Source of the DNA: Lucinisca nassula
Taxonomy: Eukaryota; Mollusca; Bivalvia; Lucinida; Lucinidae
Assembly (NCBI GenBank): GCA_963580285.1
Contig: OY757010.1
Location: 74,380,858 to 74,444,857 of the forward strand
Length of the DNA stretch: 64,000 bases
Direction: 5' to 3'
Every line of letters begins with the position of its first letter. Within the stretch, counting starts at the first letter, position 1. A program made the position numbers and the translations under genes. Of the stretch, positions 1 through 10,532 are shown in pieces. The notes below the pieces were generated by a model. The model made no database searches. It was not told the origin of the DNA and saw nothing but the letters and a program-made list of their open reading frames with translations.

Positions 1-1490
1 TACCAGAATGTTTGTCTTAATGATATCTGGGTCAAGTTCGAATATGGGTTATGTCAGGTCAAAATGTAGGTTAGTAGGTCAAATCACAGAGAAACCTTGT
101 TAAGACTCTAGAGGCCACAGTTTTGGTCCAGTCATCCTCAAACTTTCTCAGAATGATCATCCTGACAATATCTCAGTCAAGTTCGAATATGGGTTATGTC
201 GGGTCAAAAAGTAGGTCAGCAGGTCAAACAGTAGGTCAAATCATAAAAAAAACGACAATATCTCGGTCAAGTTCGAAAATGGATCATGTCGGGTCAAAAA
301 GTAGGTCAGCAGGTCAAATCATAGAAAAACCTTGTTAACGCTCTAGAGGCCACAGTTTTGGTCCAATCATCCTCAAATTTGCTCAGAATGATCATCCTGA
401 CAATTTTTCGGTCAGGTTCGAATACAGGTTATTTTGGGTCAAAAAGTAGGTCAGTAGGTCAAATCATAGAAAAACATTGTGCTCTGGAGGCCACAGTTTT
501 GGTCCAATCATCCTGAAACTTGCTCAGAATGATCATCCTGACAATATCTTGGTCAAGTTCGGATATGGGTCATGTAAGCTGAAAAAGGAGGTCAGCAGGT
601 CAAATCATAGAAAAACCTTGTTAACACTCTAGAGGCCACAGTTTTGGTCGTCATCCTCAAATTTGCTCAGAATGATCATCCTGACAATATCTTGGTCAAG
701 TTCGAATACGGGTTATATGGGATCAAAAAATAGGTCAGTAGGTCAATTCATAGAAAAACCTTGTTAAGACTGTAGAGGCCACAGTTTTGGTCCAATCATC
801 CTCAAATTTGCTCAGAATGTTCATCCTGACATTATCTCGGTCAAGTTCGAATACAGGTTATTTCGGGTCAAAAAGTAGGGCAGTAGGTCAAATCATAGAA
901 AAACATTGTTAAGACTCTAGAGGCCACAGCTTTGGTCCAATCATCCTCAAATTTGCTCAGAATGTTCATCCTGACAATATCTTGGTCATGTACTTATATG
1001 GGTCATGTCGAGTCAAATCAGAAAAACCTTGTTAAGACCCTAGAGGCCACAGTTTTGGTCCAATCATCCTGAAACTTGCTCAGAATGATCATCCTGACAA
1101 TATCTCTGTGAAGTTCGAATATGGGTCATGTGGGATCAAAAAGTAGGTCAGTAGTTCAAACTATAGATAAACTTTGTTAACACACTTGGGGCTATAGTTT
1201 TGGTCCAATCTTCCTTAAATTTGCTTAGAATGATCATCCTGACAATATCTCGGGTCAAGTTCAAATATGGGTCATGTGGGATTAAAAAGTAGGTCAGTAT
1301 GTCAAATCATAGAAAAACCTTGTTAACACCCTATATGCCACAGTTTTGGCCCAATCATCATCAAACTTGCTCAGAATGATCAGCTCTACAATATCTAGGT
1401 CAAGTTCGAATATAGTTCATGTGCGTTCAAAAAGTAGGTCAGTAGGTCAAATCATAGAAAAACCTTATTTACACTCTAGAGACCTAAATT
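1..1490. repeat. Tandem array of about 143-bp units
   Basis: A unit marked by GAGGCCACAGTTTTGGTC recurs at about 111, 346, 487, 632, 775, 920 and 1043, mostly 141-145 bases apart, with shorter and longer spacings where units are deleted or merged. Each unit also holds CTCAGAATGATCATCCTGAC and a GTCAAGTTCGAATA stretch. The array runs off the left edge. It looks like the internal tandem core of a bivalve pearl/HINE-type element (Helitron-related in published interpretations), and is not coding. Confidence 0.85.
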
Positions 1491-2190
1491 TTTAACTCAC
1501 CTGAGCAAAGCTCAAAGTGAGCTTTTGTGATCACCTTTTTGTCCGTCGTAAGTGTGTCGTGCATCATTCATCATGTGACGTGCATCGTCAACATTTACCT
1601 TGTTCATCCTAGACAACAACTTTGCTTCAGTCTTCATGGAACTGTACCAGAATGTTTGTCTTGATGATATCTGGGTCAAGTTCGAATATGGGTCATATCA
1701 GGTAAAACTAGGTCACTAGGTCAAATTCCTTGAAACCCTTGTTCACCCTCTACTGTCGTAGTTTTGCTTCAAACTTCATGAAACTTTACCAGAATGTTTG
1801 ACTTGATGAAATCTGAGTCAGGTTTGAATATGCGTCATGTGAGGTCAAAAACTAGGTCACTAGATCAAATTCCTTGAAAACCTTGTTCACCCTCTAGAGA
1901 CTTCAATTTAACTTCCATTCTTCATGAAACATTACCAGAATGCTTTTCTTGATGATATCTGGGTCAAGTTCGAATATTGATCACGTCAGGTCAGAAACTA
2001 GGTCAAATTCCTTGTAAACCTTCTACAGCCTCTAGAGGCCAAGATTTTTTCTTCAATCTCTACGAAGAGTGTTCGGAAAATAGCGTAAAAAAACTTGTAG
2101 CATCTACCTTGTCAAACTTAAATATTAAGGATGTAAATCTCTTACCTCAGGTGAGCGATTTAGGACCATCATGGTCCTCTTGTTCTTGAC
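1491..2190. mobile_element. Pearl/HINE-like non-autonomous element
   Basis: The left end carries ACTCACCTGAGCAAAGCTC and the right end CTCAGGTGAGCGATTTAGG, so the ends hold inverted copies of CTCACCTGAG. The right end is followed by the hairpin AGGACCATCATGGTCCT at about 2162-2178 and CTTGTTC. Inside are about three units of about 145 bases, each with TTCATGAAAC, ACCAGAATG and GATGATATCTGGGTCAAG motifs. A core of tandem repeats plus a terminal hairpin fits the pearl/HINE class known from bivalves. The class call is inference from structure. Confidence 0.65.
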
Positions 2191-2426
2191 ATCTTAAGGG
2201 TTACAGCAGATAATCCTCAGAATGTATGGACAATACCACTACTGCTGTGAGCACAGGAAAGACTAATAATTATTATACGAATGTGCCGTCCATGTTATAC
2301 TGTTGTGTGATAAATATTTAAATACTATTTTATATGGAATAAAAGATTTAAAATTATTAGTATCTTTTCTTTCTGTTTTCTGGTGAACTGAATGGATAGC
2401 TTTGTAGCTAAAGGGTTTCAGAAACT
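2191..2426. other. Non-coding, no feature recognised
   Basis: AT-rich sequence with short open frames only. Nothing beyond low-level AT bias was recognised. Confidence 0.5.
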
Positions 2427-2587
2427 TAACTCTTATCCCGCTGAACCTGCTATCTGAAGAAGCCATCTGATCAGGATCTGCACTGTTGTTCTGTTTGTGA
2501 CTTGAAGGAATACATTACATTAAGTTCTTTGATTGGTTGATAGTCAGAAATAGGTATGGCCCAATTAATTTATTCAGCAGGATAATG
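2427..2587. mobile_element. MITE-1 copy, degenerate
   Basis: It starts near TTAACTCTTATCCCGCTGAA and ends TTCAGCAGGATAATGAC, with the family hairpin AAGAAGCCATCTGATCAGG inside. Ends are diverged from the TTAACCCTTGTCCTGCTGAA consensus. Confidence 0.65.
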
Positions 2588-3419
2588 ACAAACCAAAACA
2601 AAAGTTAGAATTACAGACACTGATGTGCATGAAAACACTGATGCCAGAGAAACAGCAATACATCTTCCAAAGAGATCCAACTGGCAATCTAGTCCGGTCA
2701 AACTGTGTGGGGACCTAGACAAAATTGCAACACAAATGTCTCTTTTAGTTTTGACCACCTCTGATATATGTTAATAACATATAAAAAGTAGGACGGAATC
2801 GGAGAATATGAAATTTGATTTTTTCCTTCATTTATATTTATGGGTGATTTTATCATTGTGAAACTATTATAACTGGAGTTGTAAGCTTGTATAGCTTACA
2901 ATTTAGTTATTAAATTGATTCAATTGCTTATATGTTGATAATAAAACTTTCATGCCATGTTCCATCTATTAAGTCTATGTTTAGTATGAAAAGGAATGTG
3001 TTACAAGCCAATGCTTTTAAATATTCGTGTTGGTTTACCCCACCCACTAACGCAATTTTGATTATGCTTCGTTTCTTGGGCAGTTTTATTGTCAGCGTTT
3101 TCACTGTGAAGAGATTATTATAGGTCATTTAAACAAATTTCTCTCTTTCAGTATAAACATATTTTATTGCAACCAATACATATATATGTGTACAATGGGG
3201 TTGGGTCACAAGTTCTCTCAACATTAGTTACGACCCTTCTCCTACAAAATGACATCAATAAATTATAGTCACGTGAAAATGATATGAATGAACAAATAAA
3301 TAAATAGTGTGCGCCTTCTCGGGTGAGCATGGAGAAATTGGGATCTACTAAAATACTAATCAGAAAATTGTTTTGTGCTTTTAATGTAACTCCTGACAGC
3401 TCTAAAAATTGTAGTATAA
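2588..3419. other. Non-coding DNA with an inverted dispersed repeat
   Basis: No credible gene is seen. Bases about 2727-2825 (CAAAATTGCAACACAAATGT, then AAGTAGGACGGAATCGG) recur in reverse complement at about 7010-7115, marking a diverged repeat family. Short frames here lack any protein similarity I recognise. Confidence 0.55.
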
Positions 3420-4692
3420 CTTTCGAGGGATGATCAGGTTGATACTCAAAGGCTGAAACTCGCGCGTTTCATGGAGAAATCTCAACCGTCCGTTTTCATA
3501 TTTAGAGCATCGAAGGAAATAGTGTTCTGCGTTTTCTCTTCCTTGATTACAGGTACAAAGTGGATTCATTGTTTAATGGTTAATATACAAATCATTTTAT
3601 AAGTTACTACAATTGTTTCTAAATCTAGAACGCATAACTGACAAATATCTGTCACCATTAATATAGTGAGGCGGTACTCTTTTAACATCTAGATGGTGTC
3701 ATTTTGTATGATATTTAAAATGAATTTAAGGAGGGGCTGTTGCGTAAGTTTTCGTCCAGAGAATTCCACAACGTTATTCCTGACGGAATACAAGATTTCC
3801 TAAATAGTTTGTATGACAAAATGGTTGAGTAATATTATTTTGATTTCTCAGATGATAATTGGTGGTTTCCCTTATAACAGGAGGGATTAAATCAGTTAGG
3901 TAGCTTGGAACTAACGCTTTCGTTGATCTGTACATGAAATTCATTTTTTGTTGTTTCTGTCTATCTGCTAATGATGGCCAGCAACATTCCCTGTACAAAT
4001 TATCCAAAGAAACCGATCTCGTGAGACCAGTTACTATTCTAGCAGTCTCATTTTGAAGCTTTTCGAGAGCATTTGAGTCTTGGAGAGAACATCCATCCCA
4101 GACGACTGAAGAATACTCAAGAATAGGTAGTACATATGAAAGATATATCTGGTTTAGTGCAACTCATGTGAGCGTAAATTTTTATTTTCTCATTATACCT
4201 ACAATCTTTGCAGCACGTGTTAGAATGTTTTGTATGCGCTCATCCCACTGTCCGTTTTTACTTAAAGTCAATCCAAGATGTTTATAAAATTCTAATTTCC
4301 GAGGCCTTTTCGATATTTGCATTAAAATTATTAAAGAAATTACTATCTGCTGTGGTTGGACTTTAAAATAAACCTATCAAAAAGCTATCTTGATTAACAT
4401 CGACTTCTGTCCAAATTGACTCTTCCCTTAGGTCTACGTCGGTGCCTGAGCCTAGAACTTATATACAAGAGCAATCCACCTCCATACATATTCCTGTCTT
4501 TCCTGTACGGGTCACTAAAATAATTTGAAATAGTAAGTAGTTCAGAGGATACGTTGGCATCGAGATGCGTATCAGATAGGCAATTTTGTTTCGTATGCTC
4601 CTAATATTTAGATGAAGGATCGATAACGAGTGCTTATTGTCTGGACCTGGATTGCTCTCAACATCTCCAGCTTCTAATAGTATAAGGAACAA
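3420..4692 (-). pseudogene. Non-LTR retrotransposon remnant with 2A motif (CR1-like), copy 1
   Basis: Read on the reverse strand. The frame from 4692 gives LLEAGDVESNPGP, a 2A translational-recoding motif, then HSLSILHLNIRSIRNKIAYL, the N-terminus of an AP-type endonuclease. After a frameshift the domain continues with SDTHLDANVSSELLTISNYF and RKDRNMYGGGLLLYISS, then after another shift TDVDLREESIWTEVDV. It breaks off near 4290, where sequence jumps to the C-terminal reverse transcriptase: KHLGLTLSKNGQWDERIQN, an in-frame stop, VLPILEYSSVVWDGCS, WPSLADRQKQQKMNFMYRST. A terminal CTC...H...C motif (NPLCTCNQGRENAEHYFLRC) lies near 3500-3570. The catalytic palm of the reverse transcriptase is missing. 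This is a dead, internally deleted copy. CR1-clade placement is inference. Confidence 0.88.
4642..4668 (-). other. 2A peptide motif, copy 1
   Basis: Nine codons read GDVESNPGP on the reverse strand, matching the D-x-E-x-N-P-G-P consensus of ribosome-skipping 2A peptides, preceded by hydrophobic LLEA. 2A motifs at this N-terminal position are known from AP-endonuclease non-LTR elements of sea urchins, molluscs and other animals. It sits directly before the endonuclease domain. Confidence 0.85.
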
Positions 4693-5583
4693 ACTAGAGA
4701 CATGTGTACATTACATAACGAAGATTCAAACAGCTGCAGACACACGTAACTGGCGTATTTAGCTATAAATAAAAGCTTTGTCAGAAGCATCCACCAAAAT
4801 CTCAGTATCCTATATCTAATCATGAAGCTCTGCTAGCTGCCAATAGTGCAACAATGAAATAGACTAGGGAGACATATGCACCTGCAGAAAACTGGGGTTG
4901 GAGGCTAACTGTTGGTTTTCTTTTGCTCCAGCATTTCAGTGGTTTCTTGCTGTCGAGTCCTCACCGTTGTCTCACCTCTGTGGTTCTTTGATTTTTGTGT
5001 TCACGGAGATGTTGCACTGATGAGTTAGGAGGCCTTCATGCGGACTGAACAAATTATTTGTCTAAATCGCGACGGAAGTAAGGGCGAGGATTGTGGCCAC
5101 GTAAAATCGATTTAAGCCCCCCAGTGGAAATCTTCCACTGACCGTTCCAAGGCGGCTCTTCTGTGGCGATTTATTTATGTTGTTGTTTGTTACTTACTGT
5201 GTGTATCACTTGTGTCTTTTAATTTTGGATAGCCATATGGCCATTTTGTGGGAAAGTAACTGTCCTTATGGCCTTCCTTTGTTTAGGTTTCCATTGTGGT
5301 CTGGTCGCTTAATGTTTGTATTTCTTTCCCTTTGGTGTCTTTTATGGGTGGAGTAAGTTAATTGTATCAATTCCTGATCTTTGTTTTACTTCTACTTTGG
5401 GCAGTGAAAGGTGACAAATTGCTGGCGGTACATACAGATAAACCACCAGCACCTGAGAGTTGCTCAAGGTCGTGAGGTGTAAATGTAAGGCCGACTACAA
5501 AACTCTTCTGTACACTTGTCTCAAGCATGGCCTTACATGCTCCCAAATGTGTGGAGTATGCAGGTGAACTAGCTGTCTGAATT
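4693..5583. other. Non-coding, probably repeat-derived
   Basis: No open frame of note. The GC-richer block 5060-5165, with the short hairpin CAGTGGAAATCTTCCACTG at about 5121-5139, looks like part of a dispersed repeat or a LINE untranslated region. No better assignment can be made by eye. Confidence 0.4.
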
Positions 5584-5598
5584 CCATTCAGTTGGATA

Positions 5599-5801
5599 GA
5601 AGATCTAAGCCTGTCCAGGAACCGCGGTGCAAGGCGGACCGTCCATGCTAATAAACCCTATTGGTTTCATCGGGCGACAGGGCTTGAGATGTCATTTCAT
5701 CTCGATGTCGGGTAAAAGTCCCACAAAATTGGAAGCAACGTCTCCAAAATTACCTTTACAGTGTTGACGGGGACGTTAAACCTTAACTCAAACAAACAAG
5801 A
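5599..5801 (+). mobile_element. SINE-A insertion, 5'-truncated, exact TSD
   Basis: It begins inside the SINE body (GAAGATCTAAGCCTG) and ends GACGTTAAACC plus an AAAC-rich tail. A perfect 15-bp target-site duplication, CCATTCAGTTGGATA, flanks it at 5584-5598 and 5802-5816. 5' truncation plus a long TSD shows LINE-machinery retroposition. Confidence 0.93.
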
Positions 5802-6075
5802 CCATTCAGTTGGATAATGCAGATGACACTGAAGACTGTGATTAGAATCAAGCTTCAGCAGAACAGTGTATTGAAGGAAAAGATGTACATCATGTATGTA
5901 TTGTGATTTGACATAAAAGGTCTAGTAATATGAACATTCATGTAGCAAAACCAACATGGTATGTGCACCCACTAAAGCATGACATCTCCCCAGGCATCTG
6001 GTCAGTCTTATCACAGTCTTGGATGTGCACTAAATGGGTAGCTGAGGATCCTAGCTTACTTCAAGTGTACACTGA

Positions 6076-6361
6076 TTTTGTCCGATTTTAGGTTTAACGT
6101 CCCCGTCAACACTGTAAATGTCATTTTGGAGACGTTGCTTCCAATTTTGTGGGACTTTTACCCGACAGTGAGATGAATTGACATCTCAAGCCCTGCCGCC
6201 CAATGAAACTAGGGTTTATAAGCATGGACTCACACTGCTTTGCCTGGTCAGGCTTAGATCCTCTAAGCAGTTTACCAGTGCTCGTTTGCGGGTCGGTTCA
6301 GCTCTGCGTGGAAGCATCATGCAGCCCATATATTTCTTCAAGCCCCGATAAGCGGGGGCCA
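6076..6361 (-). mobile_element. SINE-A insertion, full length, exact TSD
   Basis: Reverse orientation. The tail end (AGGTTTAACGTCCCCGTC) is at the left and the 5' end (GCCCCCGCTTATCGGGGC on the reverse strand) at the right. A perfect 15-bp duplication TCAAGTGTACACTGA lies at 6061-6075 and 6362-6376. No convincing Pol III A/B box pair was seen in this family's head. Confidence 0.92.
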
Positions 6362-6376
6362 TCAAGTGTACACTGA

Positions 6377-7157
6377 AGGCTGTTTAGACCAGATGGATGA
6401 CCAGGCTTAGATTAGTCTGATTAGCTTTTGATTGCATGATGTAAAACCCACCACTGGGTTATATGTATGTGAATTATACACATAAGTATAAGAACATTGA
6501 GATTATCATTTTGATGATCTAATTATGACTTTAGTCCAATTTTAGTGTTATATGATTTCAGCGAGTAAAGAAACATTGATCATGACAGTTCGTTTTTTGT
6601 TGTACCTTGGAATTTCCAAACATTTGCTACTATTTGTATCAGTAGAGAAATGTATTCTGTAGTGTTTCTTGGTGTTTTTATTCTTTAAGTTTCAATGCTG
6701 TAGTCTTGCTGGTTTGTGGTATGCATTTGAAAAGTAACATCATCATTAGTAGATATAAATTGTTTAGAGTTCAGTCACAAGGGCAAAAAAGTGGGTGGGG
6801 TATTTTACCCCTGTTTTATCCATATAAGTCATCATGTAATTAATAAAAAAAACTTGTTTAACCATTTTACATGAAAAAGTTTCCATTCTGGTGTAGACAG
6901 ATTAGATTTGAAGAAATAAAACTCGACGATACCTTGTCAGATAGCAAAATATTGAATTTAAACACTAAATTGCTTGCCAAACCTAGGTGCTTTCAAAATG
7001 CTAAAAAAAAAACAAATTTCATATCGTCCGATTCCGTCCTACTTTTGATATGTCTTTAAGGGAAGGTACTCCAGTACAAAAATGCTAAAAACATTTGTGT
7101 TGCAATTTTGCTTGGGTCTAGGCCAAATATCGCTAGTTTGCCTGGACTAATCCTGAT
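6377..7157. other. Non-coding stretch
   Basis: AT-rich, with no gene signature. The 62-codon frame at 6871-7059 has no recognisable motif and overlaps the dispersed repeat at 7010-7135, so it is not called. The last part is the inverted partner of 2727-2825. Confidence 0.5.
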
Positions 7158-7159
7158 AA

Positions 7160-7358
7160 CCCGTTTGACCCTTATCTTGCTGAATATTTAATTTTGCCAC
7201 ACCCATTTCTGACTGTAATATATCAAGTAATTTGATTCGTTGATACAGTCATTAAAATTTGCAAACTGACTGACAAACAGTATAGATTCTTCAGAAGCCA
7301 TCTGATCTGGATCTACACTGTTTGCAAAGGTAGGGGTTGTCGTGAACAGCAAGACAAT
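7160..7358. mobile_element. MITE-1 copy
   Basis: Left end is close to TTGACCCTTATCTTGCTGAA. The hairpin CTTCAGAAGCCATCTGATC and ACTGTTTGCAAAGGTAGGGG follow. The right end is diverged (AACAGCAAGACAATGG). The duplicate is at 16312-16510. Confidence 0.7.
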
Positions 7359-7657
7359 GGCTAGCATCCAACTGAGCTACAGGGACCTGCTGGCCATAGC
7401 CTTTGCTTAAAATGGGTTTGATTGCTCAATAGTGGTGGCCACTATAACAGGTTTAACTGAAGAACAAGCATTGTTTTGTGTACAATATTTAATTCACTAA
7501 CCAATGAGGTAATGATATTTATAGACAATATTATACATGCTGTAACAGAGACTAAAACATGCATTCCTGTACAAAAGTGTAAAAAAAATATGAGCCAAAC
7601 CACAAGATATCCTGTCTTTATAGGCTTCTACACTGTGAAGATGAAGCTTAGGATCCA

Positions 7658-7900
7658 GGGGCCAGTTGTTCAAAGCATCCTTAGCTTAACGAGTTCGTTA
7701 GTGGTCATATTGTTAACTGTTCTAGCAAGTTTAATATTTAAAATTTTGGTATTTTTGCTGAAAAAATGTGAGCAGCTTTTGCATATGCAAAAGCTGCTCA
7801 CATTTTTCAGCAAAAATATGAGCATATTTGCCATAATAAATGATCAAAGTTTTAACAATACGTGAACTAACGACGTCGTTAGTTTTGAACAACTAGCCCC
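7658..7900. mobile_element. MITE-4 copy (foldback)
   Basis: Ends GGGGCCAGTTGTTCAAAGCA and GTTTTGAACAACTAGCCCC form imperfect terminal inverted repeats. The centre is a hairpin, GAGCAGCTTTTGCATATGCA and its reverse. The 129-codon frame at 7476-7865 crosses this element and is not a gene. The duplicate is at 16810-17052. Confidence 0.8.
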
Positions 7901-8352
7901 AGATGTTCAAAACTAACGATGTCGTTAGGTAACATCATTAAAACGTAATATTAAAACGTAACATCATTAAAACTGTGATCTTTAATTGTAGGAAGTTCTT
8001 CTATTTTCACTGAAAAAAAAATGAGTAGCAAAAGCTACTCACATTTTTTTCAGCAAAAATACAAATACTGTACTTACTAGAACAGTTAACCCTTGACCTG
8101 CTGAATATATAAATATGCCACACCCACCACTGATTATCAACCAATCAGATTTCTTGATGCAAATCATTGCAACAAATTCATAAACTGAATGACAATGAAG
8201 ATCCTGATCAGATGGCTTCTTCAGAAGCCATCTGATCTGGATATGCATTGTTTGAAAGATCAGACATATCCGACTCAGCAGGACAAGGGTTATTAACATT
8301 ATGACCACTTACAAGCCTGTTAAGCTAACAATGCTTTGAACAGCTGGCCCCA
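7901..8352. mobile_element. MITE-4 copy interrupted by MITE-1
   Basis: A second MITE-4 abuts the first (AGATGTTCAAAACTAACGAT to GAACAGCTGGCCCCAGC). Its body is split at a TTAA by the MITE-1 at 8086-8292. The uninterrupted sister copy at 7658-7900 shows the empty target as GGTCATATTGTTAACTGTTC. Confidence 0.78.
8086..8292. mobile_element. MITE-1 copy, TTAA-targeted
   Basis: TTAACCCTTGACCTGCTGAA on the left and CAGCAGGACAAGGGTTA on the right are inverted ends, with a hairpin core GATGGCTTCTTCAGAAGCCA. TTAA followed by CCC fits the target and end rule of piggyBac-type transposons. The duplicate is at 17238-17444. Confidence 0.85.
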
Positions 8353-9017
8353 GCTTTTGTGATTGTTAAGGGAAATGCCTGACATGGTCCTCAATGGTTC
8401 TCATTTGACCGCATATGTGCAGGCTAAGGTGAGCCTTCTCTGACCACAGGTAATAAAACAGGACTTCTTATGGCTTGGCTCATGTCAGATTGTCTAATGA
8501 ACATAATGAAAACCCAAGATATTATAATATAGCAGTTTACAGAAATAGGGTTTTTGTCTTCTGTTTATTTGTTTTTTTAAGACCCTTTCAAGAATATATC
8601 ACGTATTTCCAGCCAAGAGGTGGGCAAATACCAGAGTACCTGGAGAAAAAACACCAGGCTTAGCATCTCACGCGTGGCTCGAGCCTTCTATGAATCAAAT
8701 AACTACAAATTTGTTTTCAACACTGTATACTAGAAGTATAATACTAGAAGTATACATGATTTGAGCGTGTAAGTTTAGTGGTTTTCTCCATACACTTGGG
8801 TTTCTTCTCCAAAGATTTGACAACTCCCATTTCAGGGGAATTTCTGCAAGGTTGAAAATGCTAATACACACATCTGCCAGGTATGATATCAAGGTGTTAC
8901 AGTTGTATCATTAACATCAGCTTTAACTTTGTGTGAAATGGCCGAAAAATCTTATTAAATTGAACCATTTATCTATATACCTGTATACAAAAGTAACATA
9001 TTGGAGAATAAGTAATA
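8353..9017. other. Non-coding; SINE-D-like fragment inside
   Basis: Bases about 8584-8690 (CCTTTCAAGA ... GAGAAAAAACACC ... TCTCACGC) resemble the element at 43150-43340. The rest shows no feature. Short frames such as 8475-8663 are not supported. Confidence 0.4.
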
Positions 9018-9180
9018 GATATATCCATTGTTTTTGTGAAATATTGGTAAATATTTGTACTGATTGATATCTGTACAGGATAATTTGACGAGCCCGCCAG
9101 GGCGAGTCTAATTATCCTGTACAGATGTCAATCAGTACAAATATTTACCAATATTTCTCAAAAACAATTGCATATATCTG
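9018..9180. repeat. Imperfect palindrome, about 70-bp arms
   Basis: GATATCTGTACAGGATAATT on the left is mirrored by AATTATCCTGTACAGATGTC on the right, and the arms extend through AATATTGGTAAATATTTGTA. The loop is about GACGAGCCCGCCAGGGCGAG. It is a foldback element or MITE. The duplicate is at 18170-18332. Confidence 0.75.
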
Positions 9181-9446
9181 TTTTAATCCACAGCTTATTG
9201 TAACTTCCACTTAAAGGTAATAGATAAAACCTATTAAAGCATATTTGTTTTATTTACTGTTAATTTCAATTTCTTTTATTTGACCTGATTTACCCCGTCT
9301 GGAAAATGGATTGTCCTGTCTGAAAGGACACTGTCAGCTTCTCTGCTTAAATATATTCAATTGGATTTGATTGGTCTAAATCCAACTGACCACAGGTTAT
9401 TTGATCATACTTTTTTAACCTGATGTTTATCACTGGGACATTTTAA

Positions 9447-9698
9447 CACAGATGCTTGGGGTCAGGACCAATGAGCTTTCTGGCCCAACAAAACAGGCCT
9501 ACTATCGATAGAACTTGTTTGAACACTTTAAAACAATGTTTAAAAAAAGGTCCCCATCACTGATAGGTATATTAGAGCCTATCAGTGATGGGGACCTTTT
9601 TTTAAACATTGTTTTAAAGTGTTCAAACAAGTTTTATCGATAGTAGGCCTGTTTTGTTGGGCCAGAAAGCTCATTGGTCCTGACCCCAAGCATCTGTG
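9447..9698. mobile_element. hAT-like foldback element, 8-bp TSD
   Basis: This is a 252-bp near-perfect palindrome. Ends are CACAGATGCTTGGGGTC and its reverse complement. Over about 115 bases per arm I count one mismatch (GATAGAAC against GATAAAAC). Perfect 8-bp repeats CATTTTAA flank it at 9439-9446 and 9699-9706. An 8-bp duplication and ends starting CA suggest the hAT superfamily. No transposase is present. The near-identity of the arms suggests youth or gene conversion. Confidence 0.85.
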
Positions 9699-9972
9699 CA
9701 TTTTAATGCTGAACCTTCAAGTGTAGGACTTACTTTAAACTCAGATGTGTGTTTTTGCTGCATGCAAATGTTTCGTAAAATGTTTGGCACCAGTAAATGG
9801 GAGTGTATTTTGTGATAATTCAGGGATATTTTTTTCTCCATAAAAAGGTATGTTGTGGGTACTCATTTTGAACAGCTTCATCCCACAAAAACATGTTGTG
9901 GGTACTCGTTGGAATTGCCTAGATGAGGCGGTTCTAGGGAGTACCCACAATTTGATTTTATGGAGAATTGGA

Positions 9973-10460
9973 GAAACTTAATCAGAAGAAGCAGTCTGAT
10001 CAGGGTCTGCACTGATTAAGTAAAGGCTATTTTAAATGTGGGTACTCATTCAAATAACCTCGGCGAGGCTATTTTAATGAATACCCACAATGTTAATTTT
10101 GTCATGCTAGAAGCGCCTTCCCATTTTAAGATCAGAAGGAGCAGTCTGGTCAGGGTCTGCACTGTTTGTCATTAAGTAAAAGCTATTTTAAATGTGGGTA
10201 CTCATTCAAATAACCTCGGCGAGGCTATTTTAATGAATACCCATAATGTTAATTTTGTCATGCAGAGCTAGAGGCCCCTTCAAATTTTAAGATCAGAAGG
10301 TAGCAGTCTGATCCGGGTCTGCACTGTTTGCCATTAAGTAAAAGCTATTTTTAAATATGGGTACTCATTCAAATAACCTCGGCGAGGCTATTTTAAGGAA
10401 TACCCACAATGTTAATTTTGTCATGCAGAGCTAGAAGCCCCTTCCCATTTTAATTGTAGC
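9973..10460. repeat. Three tandem units of about 155 bp with hairpins
   Basis: Units start with CAGAAG..AGCAGTCTGATC near 9980, 10131 and 10289. Each carries the palindrome ATAACCTCGGCGAGGCTATT between GGGTACTCATT and AATACCCA, then GTTAATTTTGTCATGC. It looks like a MITE expanded in tandem. The duplicate is at 19125-19612. Confidence 0.8.
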
Positions 10461-10489
10461 TCAGTTGATTGGTCCATTCAAAACTGTAC

Positions 10490-10532
10490 ATGATATCAGT
10501 ACATGATATCAGTACATGATATCAATACATTT
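10490..10532. repeat. 14-bp short tandem repeat
   Basis: Just over three copies of GTACATGATATCA-type units. The duplicate is at 19642-19684. Confidence 0.85.

Noticed and set aside
4459..4692. Viral origin for the GDVESNPGP frame
   Set aside because: The residues after the motif are an AP-endonuclease start of a non-LTR retrotransposon, and reverse-transcriptase C-terminal sequence lies downstream; no viral protein is seen.
7476..7865. 129-codon frame (and its duplicate at 16628-17017)
   Set aside because: Its second half is MITE-4 hairpin sequence and the first half has no recognised motif.
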